From Allobosea sp. ASV33 (GTDB lineage Bacteria; Pseudomonadota; Alphaproteobacteria; Rhizobiales; Beijerinckiaceae), in the NCBI RefSeq assembly GCF_016428755.1, contig NZ_JAELTI010000011.1, positions 19,407-83,406 on the forward strand: a DNA stretch of 64,000 bases, in the 5' to 3' direction. How positions within the stretch are numbered: position 1 is the stretch's first letter; each line of letters opens with the position of its first letter. The translations under genes and the position numbers were made by a program. The notes beneath the pieces are model-generated. The model worked only from the letters and a program-made list of their open reading frames with translations, ran no database searches and was not told where the DNA came from. Below are positions 39,329 through 49,512 of the stretch, one piece after another.

Positions 39329-39652
39329 ATGATCATTGCCGGCATCTTATTCCTGGTCGGCCTGCTGATCGGCCTCTCTCATGGCTATCCGGCGATCGTC
39401 CTGGCCAGCGCGGCGACCACACTCATCATCTTTCCGACATGGATCATCCGTGGCGAGTTCGGCCTCTTCGTCATCCTCGTCTGGATCGGCTATCTCTTCG
39501 CACTGCAGGCCGGCTTCCTGCTCGGCAGCTATCTCAGCCTGCCGGACGAGCTGGAAGATCTACCAGAACCAGACCGGCCGCCCCGCGAACAGGCAAAGCC
39601 CCGCCCACCAGAGCACAGTGAGACCGGACCAGAACAGGACAGAGGTGAGTGA
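39329..39652 (+). CDS. Small integral membrane protein, unknown
   Basis: A 107-residue protein with three closely spaced hydrophobic segments in the first 70 residues (IIAGILFLVGLLIGL, AIVLASAATTLIIF, LFVILVWIGYLFALQAGFLLG) and a hydrophilic, proline- and glutamate-rich tail. I find no family. The start at 39329 places the first membrane segment at the N-terminus; the ribosome-binding site is poor, and an upstream in-frame start (39245) would add 28 residues from an A/T-rich stretch. Probably real but unassigned. Confidence 0.55.
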   Translation: MIIAGILFLVGLLIGLSHGYPAIVLASAATTLIIFPTWIIRGEFGLFVILVWIGYLFALQAGFLLGSYLSLPDELEDLPEPDRPPREQAKPRPPEHSETGPEQDRGE

Positions 39653-39811
39653 AGGCCGGCGGCGCGTAGGCATGGTCTGGAACATGATCGTTTCCCGATG
39701 GGACGAAGCGTCTGGATGCCCGGACAATCCGCAAGCCACGCGCCACCGGGCGGCCAGTCGCCGTCACGGGCCTGCGGATTGAGGCTTTCCCCGCGGCAGG
39801 CTCTTGGCTAG

Positions 39812-41137
<1,326 letters not shown>

Positions 41138-41158
41138 TCCAGACGCAAGCTGCCGCGC

Positions 41159-41794
41159 TCACCAGCGTGGCAGCAGCCCGTTCGCCTGCGTCAGGGTCCA
41201 GGACCCTGCCGCCTGCATGCTTCCGGCTGCGCCGGACACAGCGTCGACGACCTTCATCGCCGGCGCGACGACGAACTGCCGCAAGGTAGAATCGGCCGGC
41301 TCGCCGCCCGAAGGTTCCGTCGCCGGCATCGGTCCCAAGGCTGCCAAGGCCGCGGGCGGCAGGATCACCAGCGGCACACCTGTCGCCTGCCCCTTCTTCT
41401 CGGACAGCACCGCCAGACGGCGCGGCGGCAGCGCCGGGAGGTTGACCGCGACAGACGCCCTGGCCTGCGCGACCGCGCGCGGCGGCGTCCAGTCTCCCTG
41501 CTCCGGCCAGGCCAGCGAGAGTGGCATCGCCAGCGCGGCCGGCATGAACGAGTGCCCGGCGGCGAGTTCATCCTCCCCGGCCATCCCGCCTTCCGCGAGG
41601 CGATCGGCGATCTTGCCGTCGCGCAGCAGGGTCAAGCTGGGTGGCTTGGCGCGATCGGGCGCCGCATCGGATAGCAGGGCCGGGACAGCCACGAGCATCG
41701 TGCTTGCCATGGCAATCCCCAGGGAGAGCAGAAGATGGCTCCCCAACCGCGCCGCCATCGTGGCCGGCGCGGGAAAATCAGACTCTGTCGACAT
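41159..41794 (-). CDS. Hypothetical membrane-anchored protein
   Basis: A 211-residue protein with one N-terminal hydrophobic segment (HLLLSLGIAMASTMLVAVPALL), which is a signal anchor or signal peptide, followed by an Ala/Pro-rich region with no recognisable domain. The start at 41794 has GGAGCG nine bases upstream; the in-frame stretch beyond it crosses the divergent promoter region. It converges with enolase across a gap of only 21 bases and is divergent from the EamA transporter. Function unknown. Confidence 0.6.
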   Translation of the reverse strand: MSTESDFPAPATMAARLGSHLLLSLGIAMASTMLVAVPALLSDAAPDRAKPPSLTLLRDGKIADRLAEGGMAGEDELAAGHSFMPAALAMPLSLAWPEQGDWTPPRAVAQARASVAVNLPALPPRRLAVLSEKKGQATGVPLVILPPAALAALGPMPATEPSGGEPADSTLRQFVVAPAMKVVDAVSGAAGSMQAAGSWTLTQANGLLPRW

Positions 41795-41963
41795 CTGTTG
41801 CGCTCCGCATCGCTGCGCCCCTTCAACTGCGACGCTAGGAAGCCGTCCGCTCTGGGCACCAGCAGGGCTGAAACGGGGCGCAAATGCGGTCTGCCGCCGC
41901 ACGCGCGGGCGCCATGCAAAAGGCCCGGTTACGGCTACCTGGCAATCCGCGCTATGGCGGCAC

Positions 41964-42944
41964 ATGGACCAGCGCATCGCCAATCCCCTGCTGCACCAGC
42001 AAGAGCAGAGCCGGCGGCGCTGGCTGGCCATTGCCGGAATGGTGTTCAGCGTCCTCGTCTTCGGCTCCAATTTCGTCGTCAGCCGTTATGCCGTGCTGCA
42101 TGGCATGACCGCGCACGACATGATGGCCGTCCGCTTCGGAACGTCCGGCCTGCTGCTGCTGCCGCTGTTCCTGCGGCGGGGACTCCTGAATTGTAGCGGC
42201 GTCGGCTGGGGGCGTGGCCTTTTCCTGCTGGTGTCGAGCGGCTTCCCGATGAGCTTCCTGATGCTGACGGGCCTGAGCCTGGCTCCGGCGGCGCACGGGG
42301 CCACAATCACGCCGGGCACCGTGACGATGATCGGCATCGTCGGCAGCGTGGTCATGTTCGGGGCTGCGATCACGCGCAATCTCATGGCCGGAACGGCGGG
42401 TATGCTCGCCGGGCTCGCCTGCCTCGCCATCGCCGGTTCGAGCGGCGGCCACGGCACGCTGACGGGCGACCTGATGTTCTTCTGCTGCGGCCTGCTCTGG
42501 GGCTTCTATCCGCTGATGGTACAGCGCTGGCGGATCGACGGGCTTCATGCGGCGGCGATCGTCGCGGTCCTGTCGCTCGCCTATCTGCCGTTCTACTTCG
42601 CCTTCTTCCACCATGGCTTCGGCGCGCATTGGACGGTCTTCGCCTTCCAGGGCTTCTACCAGGGCGTGCTGAACATGATCATCGGGCTCTGGCTCTGGGG
42701 CCGCGCCGCCCATGTGCTGGGCGCCGCCGTCGTCGGGCGCTTTCCGCCGTTGATCCCCGTCACCGGGACAGCGCTGGCGATCCCGGTTTTGGGCGAATGG
42801 CCCGCCGCCTTGCAATGGGTCGGCATCGTACTGATCATCGGCGGCCTGTTCGTGGCCTCATGGCGCCGTCCGGCGCGCCAGCCCGAGCAGGATCAGGTTC
42901 CAGCCCACCGCGATGACGAGGCCGAGGCCGAGCGCCGTCCATGA
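41964..42944 (+). CDS. DMT/EamA-family transporter
   Basis: A 326-residue inner-membrane protein with ten predicted spans in two EamA repeats: the first begins at LAIAGMVFSVLVFGSNFVVSR and the second near GDLMFFCCGLLWGFYPLMVQRW. Family members export amino acids or metabolites. The ATG at 41964 follows a weak GGCGG site. The last 26 or so codons, encoding a hydrophilic tail, overlap the end of the opposite-strand membrane protein gene by 87 bases. Confidence 0.82.
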   Translation: MDQRIANPLLHQQEQSRRRWLAIAGMVFSVLVFGSNFVVSRYAVLHGMTAHDMMAVRFGTSGLLLLPLFLRRGLLNCSGVGWGRGLFLLVSSGFPMSFLMLTGLSLAPAAHGATITPGTVTMIGIVGSVVMFGAAITRNLMAGTAGMLAGLACLAIAGSSGGHGTLTGDLMFFCCGLLWGFYPLMVQRWRIDGLHAAAIVAVLSLAYLPFYFAFFHHGFGAHWTVFAFQGFYQGVLNMIIGLWLWGRAAHVLGAAVVGRFPPLIPVTGTALAIPVLGEWPAALQWVGIVLIIGGLFVASWRRPARQPEQDQVPAHRDDEAEAERRP

Positions 42945-43643
42945 GCCCCAGGGCACGGCGGTGACATGCACGACCGCCAGCCCAAGTCCGGCCCCTAGCA
43001 ATCCCAGCGCGCTGCTGCCGATGACCGCAGCCGCAGCCGGCCCACCGGCCCGCGTATGCAGGATGATGATCAGGCTCGACAGGATGATCGGCAGGCCCGC
43101 GAGGATGCCGGACCATTGCGGGCCGACCTTCTCGCTGAGCCCCGTGACGATGCCGACCAGCGCCGCGACGCAGGCAGCCCGGATCGGGATGGCATAGCGC
43201 GAGATCCCGGCCGGCGGCCTGGCCCGCACCTTGAGATAGGGCCGCACGAGCATGTGCACCACGAACAGGGCGAGCACCGTCAGCATGGTCAGCGGGACGA
43301 CCGACAGCGCCATGCTGCGAAGAACCAGCAGCAACACCGTCCAGATCGTCAGCGCGCCCCCGAGTGAGACGGCCACGCCGTAGCGCTGGGCCAGCAGGAC
43401 ATAGCTCAGCACGAAGCTGGCATGGGTCGCGTTGGCGTTCATCGTGCCGAGCGCGGCACCCGCGATGAAGTCGGGGCCGTGATCGAGCGCCAGGAAGACG
43501 AGGACCGGCCCGAGCGAGATCGGCAGGGTCGCGATCATCGCCGCCATCAAGGGCCCGGCGCGCTCAGCCAGCATCGAACAGCTCACGACCACGCAGGCCG
43601 CGAGCGCCATCTTGAGCGGCAGCAGGGCAAGGCCCGTGCTCAA
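42858..43643 (-). CDS. Hypothetical polytopic membrane protein
   Basis: A 261-residue protein with seven or eight hydrophobic segments and almost no loops ([58 protein letters not shown]). I do not recognise the family. The start is probably the TTG at 43643, which overlaps the tgt stop (TTGA); an ATG at 43610 is an alternative. Translation is therefore coupled to tgt. The 3' end overlaps the EamA transporter gene by 87 bases on the opposite strand. Confidence 0.7.
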   Translation of the reverse strand: MSTGLALLPLKMALAACVVVSCSMLAERAGPLMAAMIATLPISLGPVLVFLALDHGPDFIAGAALGTMNANATHASFVLSYVLLAQRYGVAVSLGGALTIWTVLLLVLRSMALSVVPLTMLTVLALFVVHMLVRPYLKVRARPPAGISRYAIPIRAACVAALVGIVTGLSEKVGPQWSGILAGLPIILSSLIIILHTRAGGPAAAAVIGSSALGLLGAGLGLAVVHVTAVPWGSWTALGLGLVIAVGWNLILLGLARRTAP

Positions 43644-44803
43644 GCCGGCTCGCCCCTTTCCCAGCCTTCGCGCGTCTCGGCGATGAAATCGTCGAGCCGC
43701 CCGGCGGCGATCGCGGCGCGCAGGCCCGCCATCAGGTCCTGGTAATAGGCAAGGTTCACCCAGGTCAGCAGCATCTTGCCGAGCATCTCCTCCGCCTTGA
43801 CGAGATGGTGCAGATAGGCGCGCGACCAGCCATTGGCTGCGGGACACGAGGATTGCTCGTCGACCGGGCGCGGGTCCTCGGCGTGCTTGGCGTTCTTCAG
43901 GTTCATCCGGCCGAAGCGGGTGAAGATCTGGCCGTGGCGCCCGGCACGCGTCGGCATCACGCAATCGAACATGTCGATGCCGCGCGCCACCGATTTCACG
44001 ATGTCGTCGGGCGTGCCGACGCCCATCAGGTAGCGCGGCTTCTCCTGCGGCAGATGCGGCTCGACCGTCTCGATCATCGCCAGCATCACGTCCTGCGGCT
44101 CGCCGACGGCCAATCCGCCGACCGCATAGCCCTTGAGGTCCATAGCGGCGAGCTCGCGCGCGCTGTCGACGCGCAGATGCGGCACGTCCCCGCCCTGCAC
44201 GATGCCGAACAGCGCCCGCCCGGGATGTTCGCCGAACGCCGTCTTACAGCGCTCGGCCCAGCGCAGCGAGAGGCGCATCGCCTTTTCCGCGACCTTCTCC
44301 TCGCAAGGCAGCGCCACGCATTCGTCGAGCTGCATCACGATGTCGGAGCCCAGCAGGTTCTGGATCTCGACCGAACGCTCGGGCGTCAGCACATGCTTCG
44401 AGCCGTCGATATGCGAGCGGAAGGTCACGCCCTCCTCGGTCAGCTTCCGGAGCTGCGACAGCGACATCACCTGGAAGCCGCCGGAATCGGTCAGGATCGG
44501 GTGCGGCCAGTTCATGAATTTGTGCAGGCCGCCGAGCCTGGCGACGCGCTCGGCGCCCGGCCGCAACATCAGGTGATAGGTATTGCCGAGCACGACATCG
44601 GCGCCGAGCGCCCTCACCTGTTCGGGATACATCCCCTTCACGGTCGCGGCGGTGCCGACCGGCATGAAGGCCGGCGTGTGGATGACGCCGCGCGGCATGC
44701 TGATCGCGCCGGTGCGCGCGGCGCCGTCGCGGGCGGCGACCTTGAAGGTGAATTCGGGCGTGGCAGCGATTTCCGGCTGCAGGGCTTGTGGCTGAACGGT
44801 CAT
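43640..44803 (-). CDS. tgt: tRNA-guanine transglycosylase, zinc site degenerate
   Basis: A 387-residue TIM-barrel enzyme that swaps guanine 34 for preQ1 in tRNAs with GUN anticodons. Catalytic acids are Asp106 (LTDSGGFQ) and nucleophile Asp280 (MFDCVMPTR); the substrate loop GGLAVGE is intact. The zinc site is not: aligned with the C-x-C-x2-C...H of Zymomonas and E. coli Tgt, the four positions are Ser318, Cys320, Ala323 and Val349, so three of four ligands are lost. The surrounding WSRAYLHHL is normal. It is coupled at its 3' end to a membrane-protein gene by a TTGA overlap. Confidence 0.93.
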   Translation of the reverse strand: MTVQPQALQPEIAATPEFTFKVAARDGAARTGAISMPRGVIHTPAFMPVGTAATVKGMYPEQVRALGADVVLGNTYHLMLRPGAERVARLGGLHKFMNWPHPILTDSGGFQVMSLSQLRKLTEEGVTFRSHIDGSKHVLTPERSVEIQNLLGSDIVMQLDECVALPCEEKVAEKAMRLSLRWAERCKTAFGEHPGRALFGIVQGGDVPHLRVDSARELAAMDLKGYAVGGLAVGEPQDVMLAMIETVEPHLPQEKPRYLMGVGTPDDIVKSVARGIDMFDCVMPTRAGRHGQIFTRFGRMNLKNAKHAEDPRPVDEQSSCPAANGWSRAYLHHLVKAEEMLGKMLLTWVNLAYYQDLMAGLRAAIAAGRLDDFIAETREGWERGEPA

Positions 44804-44871
44804 GGCCAGCGAGGTAGAGCAGCGCGCCGATTTAGGGAAGACACCCGCGCGCCGGGCGCCCCTCTCTCGTC

Positions 44872-44970
44872 GTCATGCTCGGGCTTGACCCGGGCATCTC
44901 ATGACCAGAGGGCTCAGCCCTCTTCGGCGCGTCATTCTCGGGTCGACGCTGCGCGTCGCCCGAGAATGAC
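44872..44970. repeat. Palindromic intergenic element, copy 4
   Basis: 99 bases bounded by GTCATGCTCGGGC and CCCGAGAATGAC, with an inner CTCATGAC boundary between two hairpins. It lies between tgt and the ArsC-like gene, both on the minus strand. Confidence 0.78.
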
Positions 44971-44984
44971 GCAATGCGGAGGGC

Positions 44985-45341
44985 TCACGCCTTCGCGACC
45001 GCCGCCGCATAGATCTCCGGCTTGAAGCCGACGATCGTCTTGCCTTGGCCCAGATCGAGCACCGGCCGCTTGATCATCGAGGGCTGCGCCAGCATCAGCG
45101 CGATCGCCTTGTCAGCGTCGAGCCCCTGCTTCTCGGCATCCGGCAATGCCCGGAAGGTCGTGCCGGCGCGGTTCAAGACCGTCTCCCAGCCGAGCTCCTT
45201 GACCCAGCGTTCGAGCGAGGCCTTGTCGATCCCGCTCGCCTTGTAGTCATGGAAGACCACCGCGACGCCATGGCCGTCGAGCCAGGCGCGCGCCTTTTTC
45301 ATCGTGTCGCAATTCTTGATGCCGTAGATGGTGATCGTCAT
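44985..45341 (-). CDS. ArsC/Spx-family protein, YffB-like
   Basis: A 118-residue thioredoxin-fold protein of the ArsC-related YffB group. It begins ITIYGIKNCDTMKKARAWL, with a single cysteine (CDTMKKA) where arsenate reductase has its catalytic Cys, and ends with the MIKRPVLDLG segment of the family. YffB-like proteins bind glutathione and probably act as thiol reductases; arsenate reduction is not shown for them. The start at 45341 gives the family N-terminus; 15 extra upstream residues are possible. Confidence 0.85.
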   Translation of the reverse strand: MTITIYGIKNCDTMKKARAWLDGHGVAVVFHDYKASGIDKASLERWVKELGWETVLNRAGTTFRALPDAEKQGLDADKAIALMLAQPSMIKRPVLDLGQGKTIVGFKPEIYAAAVAKA

Positions 45342-45465
45342 GCCGTCGTCCGAAGCTCGTGAAGCCACACGGCATTTGCCGTCCAACCGTCGTCACGATT
45401 TGCCGGCCGGCGGCAGGCAGGGATGACAAGGCGGGCGGCATCGCCGGATACAGGCAGGGATTAGC

Positions 45466-46035
45466 ATGGATAGCGCGTCAGTCTCCGAGCCGAAAATGTC
45501 GGACAGCCCGGCTTTTCCCCATCGCCGCTGGAAGGACCACCCCGTCCCCGGCGTCGACTTTCCCGATGCTACGACCTTCACCAGCGACGCCCGCTGGATG
45601 CGGACCGCCTGCGAGGCCCTCTCCGCCCGTCTCGACAAGGAGATCGACCTTCTCGCCGGCATCGATATCGGCGGCCTCGGCTTTGCCGGCGCGCTGGCGC
45701 TGCGAAACGGCCTCGGCTTCATCGATATCCGCAAGGTCGGCTCCATACGCGCCGATGTCGTGCGCAGCCTCGCGAACAATTATGAGCTCGGCAACGGCAT
45801 CGCCCTGTCGAAGGGCCAGACGCTGCAGGGGCGTGAGGTTGCCATCATAGACGACTGCCTGATGACCGGCGGCACTGCGCTGGCAACGGCGCAATTGCTG
45901 CGCCGGCTGGGCGCACGCTGCACGCATGCGCTCTTCGTCTTCGAGCTCGAAGGCCTCGGCGGCCGGGAGCGGCTGACCCAGGGCGGCATCGCTGTGCATA
46001 CCCTGCAGCAACTCCCGCCGACCCAGCCCAAATAG
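45466..46035 (+). CDS. Phosphoribosyltransferase, adenine/orotate type
   Basis: A 189-residue type-I phosphoribosyltransferase. LLAGIDIGGLGFAGALAL resembles the APRT region around the flexible loop, and the PRPP-binding loop is VAIIDDCLMTGGTALATAQLLRRLGA in place of the usual VDDVLATGGT. Such enzymes make a nucleotide from a base and PRPP. The order and length (about 180) suggest the adenine phosphoribosyltransferase group, but substitutions in the PRPP loop and the long N-terminus leave the base open. It starts 124 bases from the divergent YffB-like gene. Confidence 0.75.
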   Translation: MDSASVSEPKMSDSPAFPHRRWKDHPVPGVDFPDATTFTSDARWMRTACEALSARLDKEIDLLAGIDIGGLGFAGALALRNGLGFIDIRKVGSIRADVVRSLANNYELGNGIALSKGQTLQGREVAIIDDCLMTGGTALATAQLLRRLGARCTHALFVFELEGLGGRERLTQGGIAVHTLQQLPPTQPK

Positions 46036-46067
46036 GTTTTCGGGCTGAATTCAAGAGCAGCCGGGAC

Positions 46068-46775
46068 TCAGGCCGGGCGCTTCGGGCTGTCGAGGCCGCG
46101 CTGCACGGCCGGGCGCGACAGGCAACGCTCCAGCCAGATCGGCACATGCGTCAGCTTCGCATAATCGACGAGCTCGCCCGCGCCGTAGAAGCCGACAAGG
46201 TTGCGCACCCAGCCGAGGATCGCGATATCGGCGATGCTGTAGTCGTCACCCATGATCCAGGTGCGGCTCGCCAGCCTGTCCTCGAGCACGCCGAGCAGGC
46301 GCTTGCTTTCGCTGGCGTAGCGGTCGCGCGGGCGCTTGTCCTCGTATTCGCGGCCGGCGAACTTATGGAAGAAGCCGAGCTGGCCGAACATCGGGCCGAT
46401 CGCCGCCATCTGGAAGAACACCCACTGGATGGTCTCGTAGCGGGCCGCGGGGTCCTGCGGCAGGAGCTTGCCCGTCTTCTCGGCGAGATAGAGCAGGATC
46501 GCGCCGGATTCCCACAGGCCGAACGGCTTTCCGCCGGGGCCGTTGGGGTCGATGATCGCCGGGATCTTGCCGTTGGGGTTCAGCGAGAGGAATTCCGGCC
46601 CCCAGGTCTCGTTCTTGCCGATATCGATGAGATGCGGCTCGTAGGGCAGTTCCAGCTCCTCCAGCGCGATCGAGACCTTCACGCCGTTCGGCGTCGGCAG
46701 CGAATAGAGCTGGATGCGGTCGGGATGCGCTGCCGGCCAGCGCTTGGTGATCGGAAAGGCGGACAAATCGGCCAT
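46068..46775 (-). CDS. Glutathione S-transferase, YghU/Ure2-like
   Basis: A 235-residue GST. The N-terminal thioredoxin-like domain has SLPTPNGVKVSIALEELELPY and NGKIPAIIDPNGPGGKPFGLWESGAILLYLAEK with the Glu-Ser pair that binds glutathione. The helical C-terminal domain has WIMGDDYSIADIAILGWV with its structural Asp. The TPNG start is that of the nu-class YghU/YfcG enzymes, which act as disulfide-bond reductases. The start at 46775 fits the family; longer in-frame versions do not. Confidence 0.9.
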   Translation of the reverse strand: MADLSAFPITKRWPAAHPDRIQLYSLPTPNGVKVSIALEELELPYEPHLIDIGKNETWGPEFLSLNPNGKIPAIIDPNGPGGKPFGLWESGAILLYLAEKTGKLLPQDPAARYETIQWVFFQMAAIGPMFGQLGFFHKFAGREYEDKRPRDRYASESKRLLGVLEDRLASRTWIMGDDYSIADIAILGWVRNLVGFYGAGELVDYAKLTHVPIWLERCLSRPAVQRGLDSPKRPA

Positions 46776-46893
46776 GACAGGCTCCGTCTGAATCGGATGA
46801 GGCTTCGGCCGGGAACGATAGAGCCGGCCGCGCCCAAAGCAACGGCGCACGCCCTCGATTGCCGCAAACCGGCCTTGCAAGGCTGCATGGCGT

Positions 46894-47478
46894 TCAAGCG
46901 AGCGGCCAGGAACCCAGAATCTGATAGGGTCTGTGATCTATGCTCTCGATCAGGACGAACTCGCGCACCTGCCAGCTCAGCTCAGGCAGGTCGATAGGCT
47001 CCCGAAGCCTCCGATCGTAGAAAACCGTGACATGCGGCTGGAAGCTCGACCCATCGACCTTGAGCCCGGCGTGCCGCAAGTCATTGAGGAGCGTGGCAGA
47101 CAAACTGTTCGCGGCGAGCAAATCCGCTCGCGTCGTCAGGGAAAATGCGTATTTCGGCGGTTTTCCGAAGCTCGCGGCCTGATTGAACATGACGACGAAG
47201 GACGTCCTCCGGATCACATCCGCGACCAAGCGCGCCATCGCAATGCTCTGCCCGAACGGCCCATCGGGTGCGGCAATGCCTCGCAAGGTCACATGATATT
47301 TGTCCGGCCCGCGCAACTTGCCGGAGGCGCAAAGCCGGGTGCTCAACTCACCGGCCAGTTGGTGGATCCGCGCCTTCGCTTCCGCGTCCGGAAGGAGCGC
47401 GAAGAAATAGCGGGGCCGACGGCGGCCTTCTCGCGGCCGAACCTCTCGCCCACCATCCAGGTCGAGAACGAGCTGCAT
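46894..47478 (-). CDS. 2H phosphoesterase, RNA 2',3'-cyclic phosphodiesterase-like
   Basis: A 194-residue member of the 2'-5' RNA ligase/ThpR family. RYFFALLPDAEAKARIHQLA begins the fold and both active-site motifs are intact: KYHVTLRG and QPHVTVFY. The family hydrolyses 2',3'-cyclic phosphates on RNA ends. The start at 47478 is the last sensible ATG; upstream in-frame sequence runs through a palindromic element at 47578-47670, so a longer protein is unlikely. The ribosome-binding site is weak, and an ATG at 47529 is an alternative. Confidence 0.83.
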   Translation of the reverse strand: MQLVLDLDGGREVRPREGRRRPRYFFALLPDAEAKARIHQLAGELSTRLCASGKLRGPDKYHVTLRGIAAPDGPFGQSIAMARLVADVIRRTSFVVMFNQAASFGKPPKYAFSLTTRADLLAANSLSATLLNDLRHAGLKVDGSSFQPHVTVFYDRRLREPIDLPELSWQVREFVLIESIDHRPYQILGSWPLA

Positions 47479-47865
47479 AGCCCATTTTAGAACAAAACAC
47501 GAACATATCAAGCAGACTCGGGCCGTCATCACAGTTCGTCGTTTGGGGATCATTCCGGTTCGCCGTGAAACAACCCCGTCATCCCGGGCTTGACCCGGGA
47601 TCCATCGTAGAGCGCTGATTCCCACAATGGATTCCGGATCGGCGCCGCTGCGCGGCTTGTCCGGAATGACGAAATGTTTCCGCCAGGAGCAAGGAAGCGC
47701 GCAAACCGCCCGGCGAAAATCGCAAGGCTGCCAATCACCACCACAGCCTCGCCAGCGCTTGAGCCCCACTCACCCCGCGTCTAGGCTGCCTCCGGTGGCC
47801 GGTCGGCTGCCGCTTGCGCTCCCGCTTGGCGGGCGGCACGGATTCCTCTCCTGTCAGGCATTGCT
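47479..47865. other. 387-base divergent gap
   Basis: It separates the 2H phosphoesterase gene from the dipeptidase gene. It holds one GTCAT...ATGAC element (47578-47670) and must hold both promoters; I cannot place clear -35/-10 elements. Only a weak AGG precedes the dipeptidase ATG. Confidence 0.6.
47578..47670. repeat. Palindromic intergenic element, copy 5
   Basis: 93 bases bounded by GTCATCCCGGGCTTGACCC and TCCGGAATGAC. One of only two copies in a divergent gap. Confidence 0.8.
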
Positions 47866-49245
47866 ATGGCTTCCTCAGACGCACTCGCCGCGGTCTTCGA
47901 TCATATCGAGTTGAACCGCAGCGCCTTCCTCGACCGTCTCATCGCCTATCTGCGGCACCCCAGCATCAGCGCCGAGAATATCGGCATCGCCGAGGTCGGC
48001 CTGTTGCTCGTCGACATGCTGACCGAGATCGGCCTGGAAACCAGCCTGATCCCGACCGAAGGCCATCCTGTCGTCGTCGCGCGCTGGGAGAAGGCGCCGG
48101 GCAAGCCGACCGTGCTGCTCTACGGCCATTACGACGTGCAGCCGCCGGACCCGCTCGACAAATGGGTCTCGCCGCCCTTCGAGCCGACGATCCGCGACGG
48201 CCGTCTCTACGCGCGCGGCGTCGGCGACAACAAGGGCCAGCATTTCGCCCAGATCCTCGCGATCGAGTCCCATCTCAAGGTCCATGGCGAATTGCCCTGC
48301 AACGTCATCCTCGTGCTCGAGGGCGAGGAGGAGATCGGCAGCCCGAACATCGCCGGCTTCGTGCGCGCCAATCCGCATCTGCTCAAGGCCGATCTCGCCG
48401 TCACCGCCGACGGCCCGCGCCATGCCAGCGGCGCGCCCTCGATCAAGTTCGGCTCCCGCGGCGTCATCTCCTTCGACCTGCGCTGCCGCCATGCCAGCCG
48501 CGACGTCCATTCCGGCAATTTCGGCGGCGTCGTGCCGAACCCGATCTGGACGCTGGTCCACCTGCTCGCGACGATGAAGAACCCTGAGGGCGAGATCACC
48601 ATCGACGGTTTGCACGATGCGGTCGAGCCACCGACGGCGGAGGAGCTGGAAGCGGTCGAGCGCCTCCCGCTCGACATCGAGGCCTTCAAACAAGGGCTTG
48701 GCCTCACTCGCCTCGACGCACCGGCCGATCGCCCGTTCTACGAGCGCCTCTGCTTCCGGCCGACGCTGACTATCAACGGCTTCCATGGCGGCTATGGCGG
48801 GCCGGGCACCAAGACCGTGCTGCCGAACGAGGCGCTGGTGAAATGCGATATCCGCCTCGTCGAGGCGCAGGACCCGGAGGACATCCTGCGCAAGGTCCGG
48901 GCCCACGTCGAAAAGCACGCGCCGGAAGTCGAATTCATCTGCGAAGAGAAGGGCATGCAGCCCTCGAAGACCTCGATCGCCTCGCCCTATACCGCGCCGC
49001 TGCGCCGCGCCTTCGTGGCGGCTCAAGGCGAGGAGCCCCTGCTGATCCCCGCCGGCTTCGGCAGCCTGCCGAACTACGTCTTCACCAAAATCCTCGGCAT
49101 CCCCGCCTTCGTGACGCCCTATGCCAATCACGACGAAGCCAACCACGCCCCCAACGAGAACATGACGCTGGACTGCTTCTATAGCGGCCTGCGCACGGGC
49201 GCGGCCCTGCTGCATGAACTTGGTCAGCTCGGAAAGCCGGCCTGA
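47866..49245 (+). CDS. M20-family dipeptidase
   Basis: A 459-residue zinc metallopeptidase. The first metal His is in LLYGHYDVQPPDPLDKW, the bridging Asp in GRLYARGVGDNKGQ, and the Glu-Glu pair in LEGEEEIGSPN; the dimerisation domain inserts after GSRGVISFDLRC. It resembles carnosine/cytosolic non-specific dipeptidases that hydrolyse Xaa-dipeptides. No signal peptide is seen, so it is cytosolic. It is single, with a palindromic element in the gap on each side. Confidence 0.92.
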   Translation: MASSDALAAVFDHIELNRSAFLDRLIAYLRHPSISAENIGIAEVGLLLVDMLTEIGLETSLIPTEGHPVVVARWEKAPGKPTVLLYGHYDVQPPDPLDKWVSPPFEPTIRDGRLYARGVGDNKGQHFAQILAIESHLKVHGELPCNVILVLEGEEEIGSPNIAGFVRANPHLLKADLAVTADGPRHASGAPSIKFGSRGVISFDLRCRHASRDVHSGNFGGVVPNPIWTLVHLLATMKNPEGEITIDGLHDAVEPPTAEELEAVERLPLDIEAFKQGLGLTRLDAPADRPFYERLCFRPTLTINGFHGGYGGPGTKTVLPNEALVKCDIRLVEAQDPEDILRKVRAHVEKHAPEVEFICEEKGMQPSKTSIASPYTAPLRRAFVAAQGEEPLLIPAGFGSLPNYVFTKILGIPAFVTPYANHDEANHAPNENMTLDCFYSGLRTGAALLHELGQLGKPA

Positions 49246-49272
49246 GGGTAGGTCCTCGGCCGCGTTTCCTCC

Positions 49273-49363
49273 GTCATGGTCGGGCTTGTCCCGACCATCC
49301 ACGTCTTCGCTGGTCGAAGATCGTGTTCAAGACGTAGATGCTCGCCACAAGGGCGAGCATGAC
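49273..49363. repeat. Palindromic intergenic element, copy 6
   Basis: 91 bases bounded by GTCATGGTCGGGC and GGGCGAGCATGAC, directly followed after 19 bases by another copy, so two elements lie in tandem between the convergent dipeptidase and hydratase genes. Confidence 0.75.
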
Positions 49364-49382
49364 GCGCAAAACACAAAAGTGG

Positions 49383-49483
49383 GTCATCCCGGACAAGCCG
49401 CAAAGCGGCGCCGATCCGGGATCCATGCCTGAACCTTCACCGGTGGCGCTCCGGCATGGATCCCGGGTCAAGCCCGGGATGAC
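49383..49483. repeat. Palindromic intergenic element, copy 7
   Basis: 101 bases bounded by GTCATCCCGGACAAGCC and AAGCCCGGGATGAC. Second of the tandem pair. Confidence 0.8.
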
Positions 49484-49512
49484 GACGTGGTTCCAGTGAA
49501 ACCTGGAAAGCG

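Noticed and set aside
47479..47769. N-terminal extension of the 2H phosphoesterase
   Set aside because: The extension runs through a GTCAT...ATGAC repeat and lacks family similarity; the protein starts at or near 47478.
49273..49483. CRISPR-like array from the tandem repeats
   Set aside because: Only two unlike copies of a dispersed palindromic element, with no regular spacers or cas genes.
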